Assembly (NCBI GenBank): GCA_024196135.1
Contig: JAMQCK010000088.1
Location: forward strand, 1 to 64,000
DNA length: 64,000 bases
Source: Pleurotus ostreatus/Saccharomyces cerevisiae fusant
Taxonomy: Eukaryota; Opisthokonta
Reading direction: 5' to 3'
Below, piece after piece: positions 9,131 through 21,931 of this stretch. Positions within the stretch are counted from its first letter, which is position 1; each line of letters begins with the position of its first letter. The notes beneath the pieces were generated by a model. That model ran no database searches and was not told the DNA's origin. It saw only the letters and a program-made list of their open reading frames with translations. A program made the position numbers and the translations under genes.

Positions 9131-12100
9131 CGAGATTCCTCACCGAGAGATTTGTCGCCGTGTCAGCCTTTGCAGCCGTCCGCCTCGCCACAGGCAGCGG
9201 GTAGCTCGTTCTCTGCATCACGCACTCCTTGCCCTGTTGTCTCCCTTCCGGAGCAGGAGAACTTCAATCCTCGCGTCGCACCCAACCTCGCCCATGCGTA
9301 CAGCCAATTGCAAACGAAATACAAGGACCAGAAGAAGAAGATCTACGCGCAAGCCAAGACTATCAGCTGCATGCATATCGCGGTCCACAACTTACAGGGT
9401 AAGCGAGTGCTCATAGTGATTGGCAGCCCCAACTAACGCACCCCATAGAGCAACTGCGTGAAGTACGGGAGGGTGTGATCACTTGTCTGCAGCACGAACT
9501 AGCAGAACACAAGTCTCGTGCGCTTGCCGCCGATGCTCGTGCGATGCAGTTGTTGTCACAGCTTTCTTCCCAGTATCTATATGCTTCCAACCTGCACCGT
9601 GAGCTTGAGGGTGTCCATTCCCATGAGCTCGTACTCAGCTATGAGCTGAACAAAGCTGAGGGGGAGTGTTCAGGCTTGTCGAAGGAGGTACGCAAGTTGG
9701 TCAAGTACCAGCAGGACAGGATCGAGCGTGGTGCTCAGCGCACAATCAAGAAGGGCATGACCTTCAGATTAGTGCAGAAGGGTATCTTCAGCATCGAGGC
9801 CTGCGCCCTTGCGTGCTTACTGGCTCTGAACGGTGTCCCTGAAAGACGAGTTGGTCAGATTATCCAGGAGGTTGGCCATGTGCTTGGAATAACTGTCAAT
9901 GAATGCATGAGCCGTCGCACTGTTCAGCACGCTATCGGAGAAGGCGGTGAAGCGGCGAAGCTACAGCTCATGACTGAGATAGCGGGTGCAGATAGCAAGT
10001 ATTGCCTTTTAATTTCCGATTGACCTTTGCTGACAGGCAGAAGATCTTACCTTCAGTTCCGACAGTACCACCCACAAGCGAGTTGACTTCACGGCTCGCC
10101 ACATCACGCTGCGCGTTCCGGACTACACAAATCGAGGAGGTGGCTATGGCCTCCGGACACGGCTCGTTGGCATTCAATCCGCTCTGAACCACTCAAGCAA
10201 AGCCCAGGTGCTTGCGCTGAAGATGATCATTCATGCACTCGCAGCGCTGTTCTCCGAGAGTCCTCTTGCTCGTCGCCTTCGCCTTGATATGACGCTGTGT
10301 TAGTTCGCGTGCAAAATGGTTGGCTCAAGCGGTGACCATTTGGCCGACCAGCAGAAGGTCAACACGAATTTGGGTGAGATGCATTTCGAGGCCAATCTCG
10401 AGCAGCTCGTGCGGGACGAGATGCTCGCTATGGCTATCCCCGAGTTGACTGCGCTTTACTACCAGATTGCGGCGCTCTCAGTGGAGGATGCTGGTGGAGA
10501 GCTGGCATGGGCAAAGCTCTCGCCGTCCAAGCAGGCCCAGAAGCAGGAGAAGGTTGAACACGCGCTGCTAATGCAGCTCGGGAGCGGTATCTTCGAGACA
10601 CTGTTGGCCAAAGAGCAGAGGAAGCTGCGCTGCTTCCTTTGGGCAGGGTGCTGCATGCACAAAGACCTCAATATCGTGAAGCACGCTGATTGCGCAATGT
10701 CTGTGTTTTGGGAGAAGCACGGTATCGCAGGCCCTGTCATCCTTCCAAACAAGGATAACAATGCTGTTCTCTCCGCGCGTGATGACAGCACCAAGACACC
10801 GACCAAACTGGAAGAGCGCGCTATGGATGCGTCCGGTCGTGGGGGCGTTAAGGTGACGCAGTTGGGTGGCCTCATCTGTCAACACAAGGACAACAAGACC
10901 GGCCAGCAGGACCGCTTCCGTCAGTTCTTCTCTCATCACCTGCATGGACAGTCAGTGCAGTATCCCGGGATGAGCAACACAGGATACCAGTCGCATACCG
11001 AGGTGGCCTGCTTCATCATACAACACCATGACCTGCTTGTTGCATTTCTCCCCTCCGTGCGAGACTCAAAGACCATGTCAGCTCGGAGCTGGACAAACAT
11101 TAAGCAGAACTTCTACAATGCCCTGCACGACCAGCCAACCATCTCCGAGCTCGTTGTGCTTGCACTCTGGCACGTTCTCGTCAGCTGCCTGTGGATGCGC
11201 TATGTCCGACAGCCAGAGGTCAATATGCTATCGCTTGGCCCGTACCACCGCGCCCTCCATGCACACCTCATATGCCTTTGCGATGATGCGGCACGTGTAT
11301 TCGGTCCGAACGCGTCATTCAAGACAGCGACAGCTGACGGTGAGCCGTACGAGCTCCCCAATGTCATGTCCACAATTCTTCAGCTCGCCCCCTTCCTTCC
11401 CTATGTCGAGCCGCTTTTCCGCGAGTTTATGTTGATGGCAATCCTCACATTCGACCGCTTCACCTCCAAATTTAACCCAGGAGGCGAGATCGTGTCCCTC
11501 ACTGCGGAGGAGGCACAAGCCAACTTCATAAACACGACAAACAATCCCAATGAGGGTATTCTCGGATGCCTGCACAGCCTTATGCGCTCCAAGGGATGAT
11601 ATCCCAGCGTGCAATCAACGTGCGGCTCATTTTCAAGCACAATGACACGCAGGCTTTCATGAACATCGTCTTTTGCAGTGTCGACCATGAGCATGTGCGC
11701 CGTGTGAATCGTGAACAGGACGCAAGCGGATTGGAGGCAAAGCGGAGGGAGGAGGAGGTGGAGTACCACAAGAAGGAGGCGGAGGAGAATAGGCAGCGCG
11801 ATGCAGAACGTGCCGCTGCCGAGACCAAGAAGCGCGACAAACTTCAAGCTCGGGAGCTTATCCTGGACGTACCAGGAATCAGGAACTTGCGATACAAGAA
11901 GGAGATTGAAGGCCAGCTTGACATCCACCACCTATACGACACCAATATTCCTCCCAAATCAACAGTCCAGAAGTTCTCACCCAAAGATCAATGCGCCTTG
12001 CTCCTGCGTGTTGTTGAAGAATACCAAGTGCGAGCACGGCAGGGGCGGGCTACTGACTTGGTGAAGAGAGTGAAAGGTCGGAAGAAGCGCAAGGATGCGG

Positions 12101-12138
12101 CTCCAGGAAGGTACAATGACTTGCTGAAGGGCAAGTAG
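9131..12138 (+). pseudogene. Transposase-like gene of an uncharacterised mushroom family, recently broken
   Basis: The N-terminal half (9150-9700) is a coiled coil with an intron at 9399-9448; no ATG in frame marks the start, because a stop lies just upstream at 9122. The core follows: SDSTTHKRVDF after an intron at 9999-10056, then SSGDHLADQQK, then LFWAG-type CFLWAGCCMHKDLN, then NTTNNPNEG near 11530. The C-terminal part (11600-12138) is a charged coiled coil ending at TAG 12136-12138. By analogy with hAT-like transposases I infer an acidic triad in these three motifs and a zinc-type CCxH insertion. Two lesions are visible, TAG at 10301-10303 and a one-base frame change near 11597, otherwise more than 800 codons are open. 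Gene copies of this kind recur in Agaricomycetes, usually annotated hypothetical. Confidence 0.7.
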
Positions 12139-12517
12139 GCCAGACCATCACAATAGACAGTATTTGTATAATCCATACCCTAGACAGTGGTACAATACTC
12201 TGTACAGGCATAATATACCTACACTCGCTACTACTTGCAGTTTCCGGAAGGGTGGGTGCTCACGGAGGCGCAGCGACGTTGGCGGGCGCGTTGTGGGTGC
12301 ATTGTGGGTGCACTGTAGGCGCGCTGTGGGCGCCTACCAAATGCGGTGGTCGGCAAGTTCCCGGCGGAAACGGGGGGTCAGCCATCAGCCCGATCACTTT
12401 GGCGGGGATTGCGCCACCCCACAAAGCAAGGATTTATGAAACGACAGTAAACGCGTGACGTCACCGAGTCACGATCGCGTTCTGGTTTTGCAGGCGGACG
12501 CTCAGGACGCCCTGGTC

Positions 12518-15500
12518 ATGCTGCTCGTCCGTCCATCCTGCAGGGGCTTGCTGCGCAGTCGCGTTCACTCTTTTGCCAGACTAAACTCTACTGCTACGCC
12601 GACGCAGGACAACAAGCTGTACTCGAAAACTCTCCTTCTCCCGAAGACCACCTTCCCGCTATGGATAGACCCCGCGAAGAGTGAAGTGCCATTCCGGGAG
12701 AGGACCTGCGACGCGCTGTACCGAGAACAGGTGCGTTCCACGTATGATGGAAGTGGACCGCAACTTACCCCCTCTAAGTGGGAGAACGCGCCGGGTCCTC
12801 TCTATGTACTGCACGATGGCCCGCCGTACGCAAACGGACATCTGCATATGGGTATAGAAGCACATGCATTGCTCATGCGCGACTCTGAACGATTTCAGGC
12901 CATGCACTCAACAAGATCCTGAAGGACATCATTTGTCGCTACCACGTCGCGCAGGGCCGTCGGGTTCAGTACGTCTATCACCTCTCCCGAAGGTCCCCAC
13001 CACCTAACCCTTCCCAGATACGTCCCTGGATGGGATTGCCACGGTCTTCCCATCGAGAATAAGGCTCTGCAGGAGATCAAGGTGTCGACGATTCCATTCC
13101 CATGCTTCCCTTCCCCATCCCGCTCACGCGCCTGCGCAGAAGGATGCCAGGTTCCTCGCACCTCACGAAGTCCGCCGAGCAGCGCGCAAGACCGCCTTCC
13201 GCGAGATCGCCCAGCAGAAGGCCGAGTTCCGGCAATTCGGCGTCATGGCAGACTGGACGAACGAAGACAGCACGTATAGAACTCTCGGTATGTCCCCTTC
13301 CCCTTCGACCGCACCGCTCTGATATGCGTCATAGATCACAAGTACGAGATGCGACAGCTGCATATATTCAAGCAGATGGTTGACAAGGGTGCGTGGTGCT
13401 ATCGACCATATGTGCCGCGAAGCTGACATCGCTCAGGCCTCATCTACCGGAAGTATCGCCCCGTATACTACTCCCCTTCGTCACGATCAGCTCTCGCAGA
13501 GGCAGAACTCGAGTACGCGCCGGATCACTCCTCGCACTCGGTCTACGTATCCTTCGAGCTCGGAGAACTTCCCTCCGATCACGCTCTCGCGGGCGCTAAG
13601 CTGCTCGTTTGGACCACCACGCCCTGGACTTTGACAGCGAACATGGTGCGTTCGCGTTCTCTCTGTATGTTTATACAATGCTCATAACCTTGTCAGGCAA
13701 TCTCGGTCAACCCGGAGGTCGTATACGCCGTCGTAAAGCACGTCGAATCCGGCGATCTCCTTGTCGTAGCGGAGGAGCGCATTGAGACACTCTCTAGTGT
13801 CGTGGGGAAGCTGGACCTGGTACACACTCTACCTGGTAAGAACATTGACTGCTTGTGAAGCTTGCCTCTCATCGCTGCTGCAGGCTCTGACCTCCTCGGT
13901 CTCTCCTACAAGCCCCTCTTCCCCGGCTCTGCACAGACAACCGAGATCATCCCCGCATCCTACGTCACCACGGACACCGGTACTGGCCTCGTCCACTGCG
14001 CCCCCGCTCACGGCGCCGAGGACTACGCGACCTGGAACACAACAGGACGCGGCGGTGAGCTCACCTGCCATGTCGACGCAGACGGCAAGTTCAACGAGGA
14101 GACGCCGCATCCGAACCTAGTGGGGAAGGAAGTTTTGGGCGATGGCAGTGAGGTGATGATCGAGTTGCTGCGCGAACGCGGACAATTGGTCGAGGATCAG
14201 TGGGTAACGCATCGGTACCCGTACGACTGGAAGACGAAGAAGCCCGTCATTGTCACGTATGTGATTCTTCGATGCCTTGTACTACCCCGCTAATCTAGCA
14301 CTAGCGCGACATCGCAATGGTTCGCCAACCTAGAAGACATCAAGGGCAAATCCATCGAGGCCTTGACCGACGTCTCCTTCACTCCAGCTCAATGTCAGTC
14401 CCCTTTGCCTTCCCCTCGTATCGAACTGACCCTCCCCAAGCCCGCAACCGTCTCGAAGCCTTCATCCGCTCCCGCTCCGAATGGTGCATCTCCCGACAGC
14501 GTGTCTGGGGCGTCCCCATCCCCTCCCTATACCTCACGCCCCCCGCCTCTCCCATCGAACAGACCGTCCTCAACTCCGCCTCCCTCACCCACGTCCTCGC
14601 CGTCCTCGACGCCAAGGGCACCGAGCACTGGTGGAGCGGGCCCGTTGAGGACTTCATCCCGCCGCACCTCGCGCACGAGCCCGGCACCTGGCGCAAGGGC
14701 ACGGACACGATGGACGTGTGGTTCGACAGCGGGACGTCGTGGTCGATGTTGTCGGGGCTGGAGGGTCAGGAGAGCCGGAAGCACCTGGCGGATCTGTGCT
14801 TGGAGGGCTCGGACCAGCACCGCGGGTGGTTCCAGTCGCAGTTGTTGACGAGGATTGCGACGAGCGAGGACGGGAAGTGCGCAGCGCCGTACAAGACGCT
14901 GATCACGCACGGAATGGTCCTCGATCAACACGGAAAGAAGATGAGCAAGTCGCTGGGCAACATCATCAGCCCGTTGAGCGTCGTTCTTGGCGGCAAGGTG
15001 CGTCAACATTTGTATGTCCGCTAGGGTTTTTGACTGACCATGCATCGCCAGGACAAGAAAGCGGAACCTGCATACGGCGCAGATACGCTCCGCTTGTGGG
15101 CAGCGACGGTCGAGTACTGGCACGACATGTCCATCGGCCCCGTCGTGCTCTCGCAGACGGCGGAGACCATGCGCAGGATCAGGAACTCCGTCCGCTTCAT
15201 CCTAGGCAACATCGGCCCCGCCGAGCGTCGCGCGGGATCGCCCGTACAACCCAAACTTACCCTCGTACGTTTTGGCTTTCGCGCATTATTCATGTCGTAG
15301 GTTCTCATATTCACTGCAGCTGGACCGCTACGTCCTACATGAGCTACAGCAGCTTGAGCAAGTCGCGCTCTCGCAGTACGCATCCTTCAACTTCCCGAGG
15401 GGTAGGAACGATGTCCTCGACGGTCTAGCATCGTTCTGACTCTTCGCAGTCGTCCACGCCCTGAACAACTTCGCAAACATCACCCTCTCCTCGCTCTACT

Positions 15501-16400
15501 TCGACGTCACCAAGGACTGCTTGTACGCGGATGCTGTCGACAGCGTCGAGCGGCGCACGGTCACAGCGGTGCTTGAGCAGGTACATTTCTTCCCTTGAAT
15601 GCACTGACATACGCTCACGAGAAATCCCAGATCCTCCGCACCATGACCTCCGTCTACGCGCCCATGCTCCCGCACCTCGCAGAAGAAGTCCACTCGCACC
15701 TCAACCCCGGCACAACCTCGTCCTTCTTTAAGCAGCCTTGGAAGCCTCTGGTATCTATGATCCCTGACTAGCCCCGAATATACACGCCACTCAAACGCAT
15801 ATTTCAGGACCCTTCCTACGCGAACCCCGAAGCCGCAGCAGAGATGAGCGACCTCCTGCGTCTCCGGACCATCGTCTTGGGATTGCTGGAGAAGGCTCGG
15901 AGTAACAAGTGCGTCGAGGAAAGACTGTTTCGCATGTTCATAGTGAAATATCTCCCATCACCAGGCAACTGAAGAGCTCTCTGGAAGCCGACATCGAGAT
16001 CTACCTCTCGAACCCGTCCGGGTCGAACAAGGTCGCAGATCTGCTCAGGAGAGAAAGTAAGCTTGAATGCAGATTGATAAAGACAGAGTGCGCTGACATG
16101 TTCTGCAGAGGACCTCCTGAAGAAGCTCTTCATCACCTCCGACGTGCGTCTCGAGCACGGAAGCGCCGACGAGGCTGCATCGACGCCATGGTCTTACACG
16201 GAAGCTTCCCCAGTAGACGGTATGTGTTGCCCTCTCTTCTCATCTTTGACGACTGACGTTGGAAACATATGTCAGGCCTCACCATACGCGCTCGACCCGC
16301 TTCCCTGCACAAATGCCCTAGATGCTGGAACTACTCACGACCTGCGGAAGCCACCCTTTGCGGGAGGTGTGAGGATGTGATCGGTCGGACGCACAACTAA
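12518..16400 (+). CDS. ISM1: Mitochondrial isoleucyl-tRNA synthetase
   Basis: The enzyme charges mitochondrial tRNA-Ile with isoleucine. Eighteen exons join in frame to about 1,005 residues: 12518-12851, 12899-12968, 13018-13081, 13140-13287, 13335-13388, 13437-13645, 13697-13835, 13884-14256, 14299-14393, 14441-14997, 15052-15264, 15320-15401, 15450-15580, 15631-15750, 15808-15908, 15965-16056, 16109-16219 and 16276-16400. The class I signature is [10 protein letters not shown] across the first splice, and KMSKS reads [10 protein letters not shown] at about 14935-14965. The tail carries the zinc motif CPRCW...CGRC. I prefer the ATG at 12518 over the in-frame ATG at 12455, because it starts with [19 protein letters not shown], an arginine-rich presequence without acidic residues. 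The exon 9 acceptor could also be at 14304. A transposon terminus ends 70 bp upstream. Confidence 0.95.
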
Positions 16401-16631
16401 GGTATCCGGGCTATAACAGTAGTCACTTATAATCACCACTCATGGGTGATGGAAGGGATGACAATGACTTCTGCTGCATCCAAAAGCTGCTGCGCGCTTA
16501 GCGGGGTCCAAAAAAGTCTATCGTTAGAAATTCCCGCTCGAGTCCAAATGGGTGTGACACCCTGTAACACAAAGTTCGACTTCTTGCCTCCCGCCCTCAT
16601 CACCTCATTACCCCATCTTCCCCCATCCTCC

Positions 16632-17898
16632 ATGGCCACCAGCGACCAGAAACGCCGCGCCATCCTCGCCCGTCTGCCTCACTTTGAGCTCACGCGTATC
16701 CTCGACGATGATCCAGGCTCGAAGTCTGCCATATTGCTTGGGACGCTACCTTCTGTTGTCGAGGGGGAGACTTTGCCTTCTGCTGTCGATGGCGAGACTT
16801 TGCCCTCGGCTGTGGATGGTGAGGCGGATCGTCAGCCTGCTATCATTACCTTGAGCAAAACACATATACCGTCTGGTGTTTTGTCGGATGGGCAACCGCT
16901 ATTTGGTCGTGGGCAGGGAGACCCTGACCTACATGCGCCTGCGTCTGGTAAACCAACAAGCTCGGCACCGGCATCCGTCGACATCAGCACCTTGCTGGTC
17001 GAGGAGAGCACTGACATCGTAAGTACTACAACGCGCATTGGTCTACAACTCATGTTCTTGGGCATAGTATACATGGATGTTTGCCTCCTTCGCCGATGAC
17101 AAGGCGGGATCGCACAGATATCGCGATGTGAAGATTACCCTGATCTGCCCTGCGACGGAGGCGCATATACGCAAGGTCAATACTGACTTGCCTGACTAGC
17201 TCTTTCCGCTAATTTGGCTGCAGTACACCAAGCAGAAGTACAACATGGTCAGGGAAACACCCGAGACGTACGCGAAAATCGTTGAGCCTTACGTCTCGAG
17301 CATTCCGAAAAGTCGTACGCAGTGGTTGGTGTCATTGGTCTCTAAGACACTATATAATGACTTATGACCTCCAGGGTGCTGGACATCCTCGAAGGTCGCG
17401 CCGAGCAAGAGAAGGTCCTCTACAACTGCCCGGACTTCATCCTCGTCCCCGACATGAAGTGGGACCTCACCACCGTCTCCTCCCTCTACATCTGCGCCAT
17501 CGCACGGGTAGAGGGCCTGCGAAGCCTTCGCGATTTGCGCGGCGAACACATACCCTTGCTGAAGGGCATCCAGCGCGAGGCCACACGCGTCGTCGCTGAG
17601 AAATGGCCCGCTGTTGGCGCAGGAGGCTTGCGAATGTTCATTCACTACCAGCCGACGTACTGTAGGTTAAAACTTCCGGAATCAGATTGAGAGGACACTG
17701 ACTTTCGCGACAGACCACTTCCACGTCCACATTGTCAACGTGAATGGAGGCGAATCGATTGCGAGGATGGCGGTAGGAACTGCACATTTGCTGGACGATG
17801 TGATATCTTTGTTGGAGGTGCAGCCAGATATCTACGCTCGTAATACCCTCACATACTCGCTCGGTGATCAGCATGGATTGTACACGGCGTTGAAGTAG
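16632..17898 (+). CDS. DCS1: Scavenger mRNA-decapping enzyme DcpS, HIT family
   Basis: DcpS hydrolyses the m7GpppN cap left after 3'-to-5' mRNA decay. Exons are 16632-17018, 17068-17175, 17224-17324, 17375-17661 and 17714-17898. The N-terminal domain starts MATSDQKRRAILARLPHFE and contains DDPGSKSAILLG, typical of the family. The C-terminal HIT motif reads HFHVHIV directly after the last intron, with the central His as the expected catalytic residue. The ATG at 16632 was chosen over an in-frame one at 16446 because the family N-terminus aligns there. A 9-residue unit TLPS(A/V)V(D/E)GE is repeated three times near residue 38 and looks lineage-specific. The gene follows IleRS by 231 bp on the same strand. 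Confidence 0.92.
16743..16823 (+). repeat. Three in-frame 27-bp coding repeats in DcpS
   Basis: Units at 16743-16769, 16770-16796 and 16797-16823 each encode TLPS.V.GE. The second and third units encode identical peptides but differ at silent sites, so the array is not brand new. Confidence 0.85.
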
Positions 17899-18006
17899 TT
17901 AACCAGTAGTCGGCCGCGTGACGTCGTGTATGTGCGATCACGTGCCGCCTTGTGTTCGAGCGCAGATGTGGAAATCGGATCCACGAGGCTGCCTTGTGCC
18001 ACCACC

Positions 18007-21000
18007 ATGCGCGGCGACGACTCATCTCTTTTACCTCCTGGCCCGCCCAAGGACCAAGCCAAAGAGCAGGACAACGACGTCGCCGACTGCGACATGGACG
18101 CCGCCCGCACACTAATGAGCCCGCCCCCCGAAGAGACCTTACGAGCGGTGCGTGAGCCTGGCCTTCATTCTGCGACAAACCCTGATAGCGGCTGCCCAGC
18201 GTCATCAGAGCACCCCACGTTCTCTATCTATCACCTTGACCGCGTCCAACAAGCGCAAGCGCACCCAGCCGGACGGCCACGCTCCCGACTCGCCCATGGT
18301 CCCCACAACGCCTACCGCCAAGTCGCGCAAGCAGCGACGCTCACAGTCCCCACTCAAGACCCTCGTTCTATCCCCGCATGCCGCCAATCCCCAGGCAGAC
18401 TATCTCCCCGCTACCCTGAACGGCAAGCCCCGCCGGCGCAGCCAGACGCCTATCCCACCGTATGAGCCTCCTCCAAAGGAGAGCTTGACCCCGGCCCCGA
18501 AGCAGGTCTTCGTATCGCCTCCCCCGCCGTCCTCCAGCCGGCGGCGTCCCGCGCACTCTCGCCAGTCGAAAGCACCAGCCAAGATCCATATACCCATCAA
18601 GAAGGAGATGCCAGAGATCGACCTGAACGCACCCATTCCGCCCGCCAGCCCCACCGACGATCCTTTACTTCTCAAAGGCTCCGGCCGCTCGCCGCGCAAG
18701 CTCGTCAACGTGGGCGTGGGAGCCGAGGACACGCCCATCGACGTCGACGCACTTGCCGATGAGGACATTCAAATCCCCAGCATTCACGTCGACGCCGAGA
18801 CAGGGCCCTCTCCCACCGAGTTCCACTTCGACGTCCAACCTCCAACTTCGCTGCCGAACTCCTCTCCCCCGCCCTCCTCACCGCCGGCGGTCTTCCGCTC
18901 GTCTTCTATCCCGCCCGTCTTCTCTTCGCTCGACGCCACGCCGGACGATGATGTCTTCAACGACTTCAGCACCTCTTCCGCGGACCGATCCATGGAAGAT
19001 GACATAGACCCGGCCGACATGGATGCCCTGCCGCTCCCACCGGCGCGCCCGCCCCGCGCCTCCGAGGTCACCCCCGCCTTCCTCGAAGCCGCCAACGCGG
19101 GCTGGGAATCCAGCGATGATGAGGCAGATGCGGAGAAGGTATGCGCTATTCCTTCCCTATTTTACACATTCTTCACACAGCATACTCCCAACCCAACTAA
19201 CACCCACCCCCCAGCCCGCCGGCGAAATATCCGAAGGAGAGTCAGACTACACAGGAAAGTGGCGTACGCTCGCGATCCGCACGAAACGTGACCCCCCAAG
19301 TGCAGCCACCATTGAGCGGATGAAGAGATGGGGACGGCCGATCAGCCCGTATCCCTACGCCCGCAGGAGGAGCGAGGGCGGGACGAGTGTTGTGGACGAG
19401 GAGGATGCGGCGCAGCAAGAGGGCGAGGATGGGCCTCAACAAGGGGACGGTGTTGTCCCTCAGCCGGAGGACGGAGGTGCCCCTCAACAAGACGACGAGG
19501 GAGGACGAGCACCCAGGAGGTCGCCCAGTCCAGTGTCCCGCCCTCATACGGACCAAGCCGAGGATAGGCATCAAGCAGAAGGCGCGCCCTGTGAGGAACA
19601 GCGCAGGCCGTCCACCTCGCGGAAGGCATCTATATCCACAACTTCTGCGGTGCCACGGCCCACTACGACTCCAGCGGCGGCGCCTCCGGGCACGCCTAAC
19701 CAACACCTGCGCTCCATCCTCCGTGCGCGCTCGCGTTCACGGACGCCTGGTCCTTCCGCGATGGCGGCGGCAACTCCGTTCACGACCCGCGAACCATCGC
19801 TGCCTCCTTTGCCCGAGTCCTCTCCCGCCGTGCATCAAGGCGGTCTGATGGAGGCTCTGGAAGCCCATCGTCCGCGCGAAGCTGCGTCTGGGATGGAGGA
19901 CGTGCACCATGGTCAAGAGACTCCTCACCAGTCTCACGACATGGACCGTGGCGATGGCATGTCCGAACAAACGAGCGTCACTCCTCCAGAATCGGTCGCT
20001 GGTCGAGCGACGACGCCGGAGCACTCTAGCGCTCGTGGAGCTGCGCCTCCGTCCGACAAGAATGGCCAGCCGATGGATGGCTGGAACGTGGTCGTACGCG
20101 CTCCTCCTGAGCCTGTCGTCGATGATAGCGATGAGGAGGACGAGAGCGATGAAGACACCGGCCCTGGGTGTGTCGTCATCAGCTCAAAGGACACTGTCGC
20201 GGCCGCGAAGTGTATTGCTATCCTTCGCCAGGTAGGTATAATGTTCTCAGCAACCATAGTCCGCTCACCTCCACACAGCACAACTACGACGTGATGGTCC
20301 GCGAAGCGCAACAGCGACGCCGACGCGCGTCCTCGACCACCGCCCTCCACGACATGTCCCGCGCCTCCCACCGGCGCAGCCTCCTGCAAAGCGGCGTCCA
20401 GAAAGCCCGCTCCTCCACCCGCTCCCCCTTCAAGAAGAGCGCCTCCTTCACCTCCCTCCTCTCCTCCCCCTCCGCCGGTGCCGCCTGGGACCTCGACGAC
20501 ATCCGCGGTACCAGCACGCCCTGGCCGCGCGGGCCCGCCAGCGACTCCGGCACGCCCCTCACGCTCACCGAGCTGCTCTCCGTCGCCGACGCCGAGGCTC
20601 CACGATGCAATACTCCCTCCAGCAAGCGCCGCTCGACGAGCTTTGTGACCGAGCTCGGCGGCGACGGGGAGGAGGACTGGACGAAGGACCACTGGAAGCT
20701 GCTTGACGCGTGCTTTACGCGGGAGCGGATCTCCGTGGCGCTCGACGGGGATGATAATTGGGACCCGGCGGATGCGAGCCCTCCGCTGGCGGATGTGGAC
20801 GCGGTGGATTTGGAGAGGGTGGTGGATCGGTTCTGTACGGAGGCGGGTGGGGATCGGTGGCAGAGGTTTGTATCTCCATTCCAAGCTCATTTCTGCTCGC
20901 ATGCTTACAAACCTCTCAGGGACGCCCTCCTCCGCCGCTGTGCTGCCCTCTCCAAGAAGCAGAAGGCCGGCAAGGTCGCCCCTCCAACCCCCTCTCGCGG

Positions 21001-21931
21001 CTTCCGCGCCTCCTCTGCCGACCCCTCGTCCTTCCTCAAGTCTGCTTTATTCAATTCGGCGTCCGCCCGTCTGCCGCTGCCTTCCGATAGTCACCGGTTC
21101 AGCACGCCCGTGCGGTCGGAGAGGAGCATTGTTGTGCCTGACTTGACGCCCATGTCCAGTATTCCTGCTCTGCCGCGCCAGCCGGTGGCTGGGACATCTG
21201 CGAGTGCGGTTGGGAAGTCTACGAGTGCGGCTAATGAGCATGGAAAGGGCGTGTCTGGTGACAATGGGAAGAGGGCGATGTCACCGGCGTTGTTCAACCC
21301 TCGCTATTCGCATCTTCTGAACGAGGCGAAGTCTATCTCGCGGAAGACTGGTGGCGGGGACGACGATGACTCAGACGACGAGGATGCGGCTGAGGTGAAT
21401 CGGTCGCTATCTATGGAGCCGGAGGAAGAGGAGGAGGAAGAGGCGGAAGACGAAGAGATGCCTAAGGAGGAAGAGCAAGAGCAGCCTGGCGGCCTAAAGC
21501 GATTCATCTACTCGTACCTCCCGCGTTCCTTGACGCCCAGCCGTCGCAATCGTGCGCAGCCCAAGCAACTGCCGCAGAAGGCTTTGCCCCCACCTCCCCA
21601 GCTCCCTCCCCGTGGTCCCATCGAGACGCCCGAGCGGCCCCCGCCCGAACCCCTCGTGCCGCCCAAGGAGCTCGTCGAGCTGCACCAAGCGCCGCCGCCA
21701 ACCAAGCTCCCGCGTCCTGTCGCCAAGCCCAAGCGGCTGGTCGAGCTCCAGCACGTCCCGACGCCCGATCAGTGGGATAAGCGGCTGTTCAACTTCCGGC
21801 CGCGGGAGCGCAAGGACAGCGGCGGGAGCGTGAAGGACCTGATCAAGAGCTTCGAGGAGATCGACCGGGCGAAGAAGGCTGCGGCGGATGCGAAGGCCAA
21901 GGCGAACGGGAAGAAGCCGGCCTGGAAGTGA
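18007..21931 (+). CDS. Large, mostly disordered protein of unknown function
   Basis: I do not recognise this protein. Exons 18007-18147, 18200-19138, 19215-20231, 20279-20865 and 20920-21931 join in frame to about 1,231 residues. Most of it is low-complexity and rich in Pro, Ser, Arg and acidic residues, with basic clusters such as NKRKRTQP and SRKQRRSQSP that could act in nuclear localisation. One segment looks folded and conserved: WTKDHWKLLDACFTRERI, then VVDRFCTEAGGDRWQRDALLRR (about 20680-20950), then SKKQKAGKVAPPTPS. An acidic run lies at about 21350-21480, and the C-terminus has a short coiled coil (DLIKSFEEIDRAKKAAADA). The start lies 108 bp after DcpS. A nuclear or chromatin role would fit the composition but is inference. 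Confidence 0.8.

Larger units (their letters stand above)
4254..12447. mobile_element. Composite TIR-bounded DNA-transposon region
   Basis: The left end CTGTTGTTTCATAAATCC at 4254 and the right end at 12422-12447 form a 26-bp inverted repeat with one mismatch. Each is flanked on the outside by TA (4252-4253 and 12448-12449), as expected for Tc1/mariner target duplication. A second, longer inverted pair of about 57 bp joins 4273-4329 to 8340-8396. The inner pair encloses a decayed gene and a Tc1-like transposase remnant. The segment 8397-12447 adds a tRNA-like sequence and another transposase-like gene. It may be one large element, or two related elements where the right end of one was replaced. 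The sequence cannot separate these. Confidence 0.55.
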
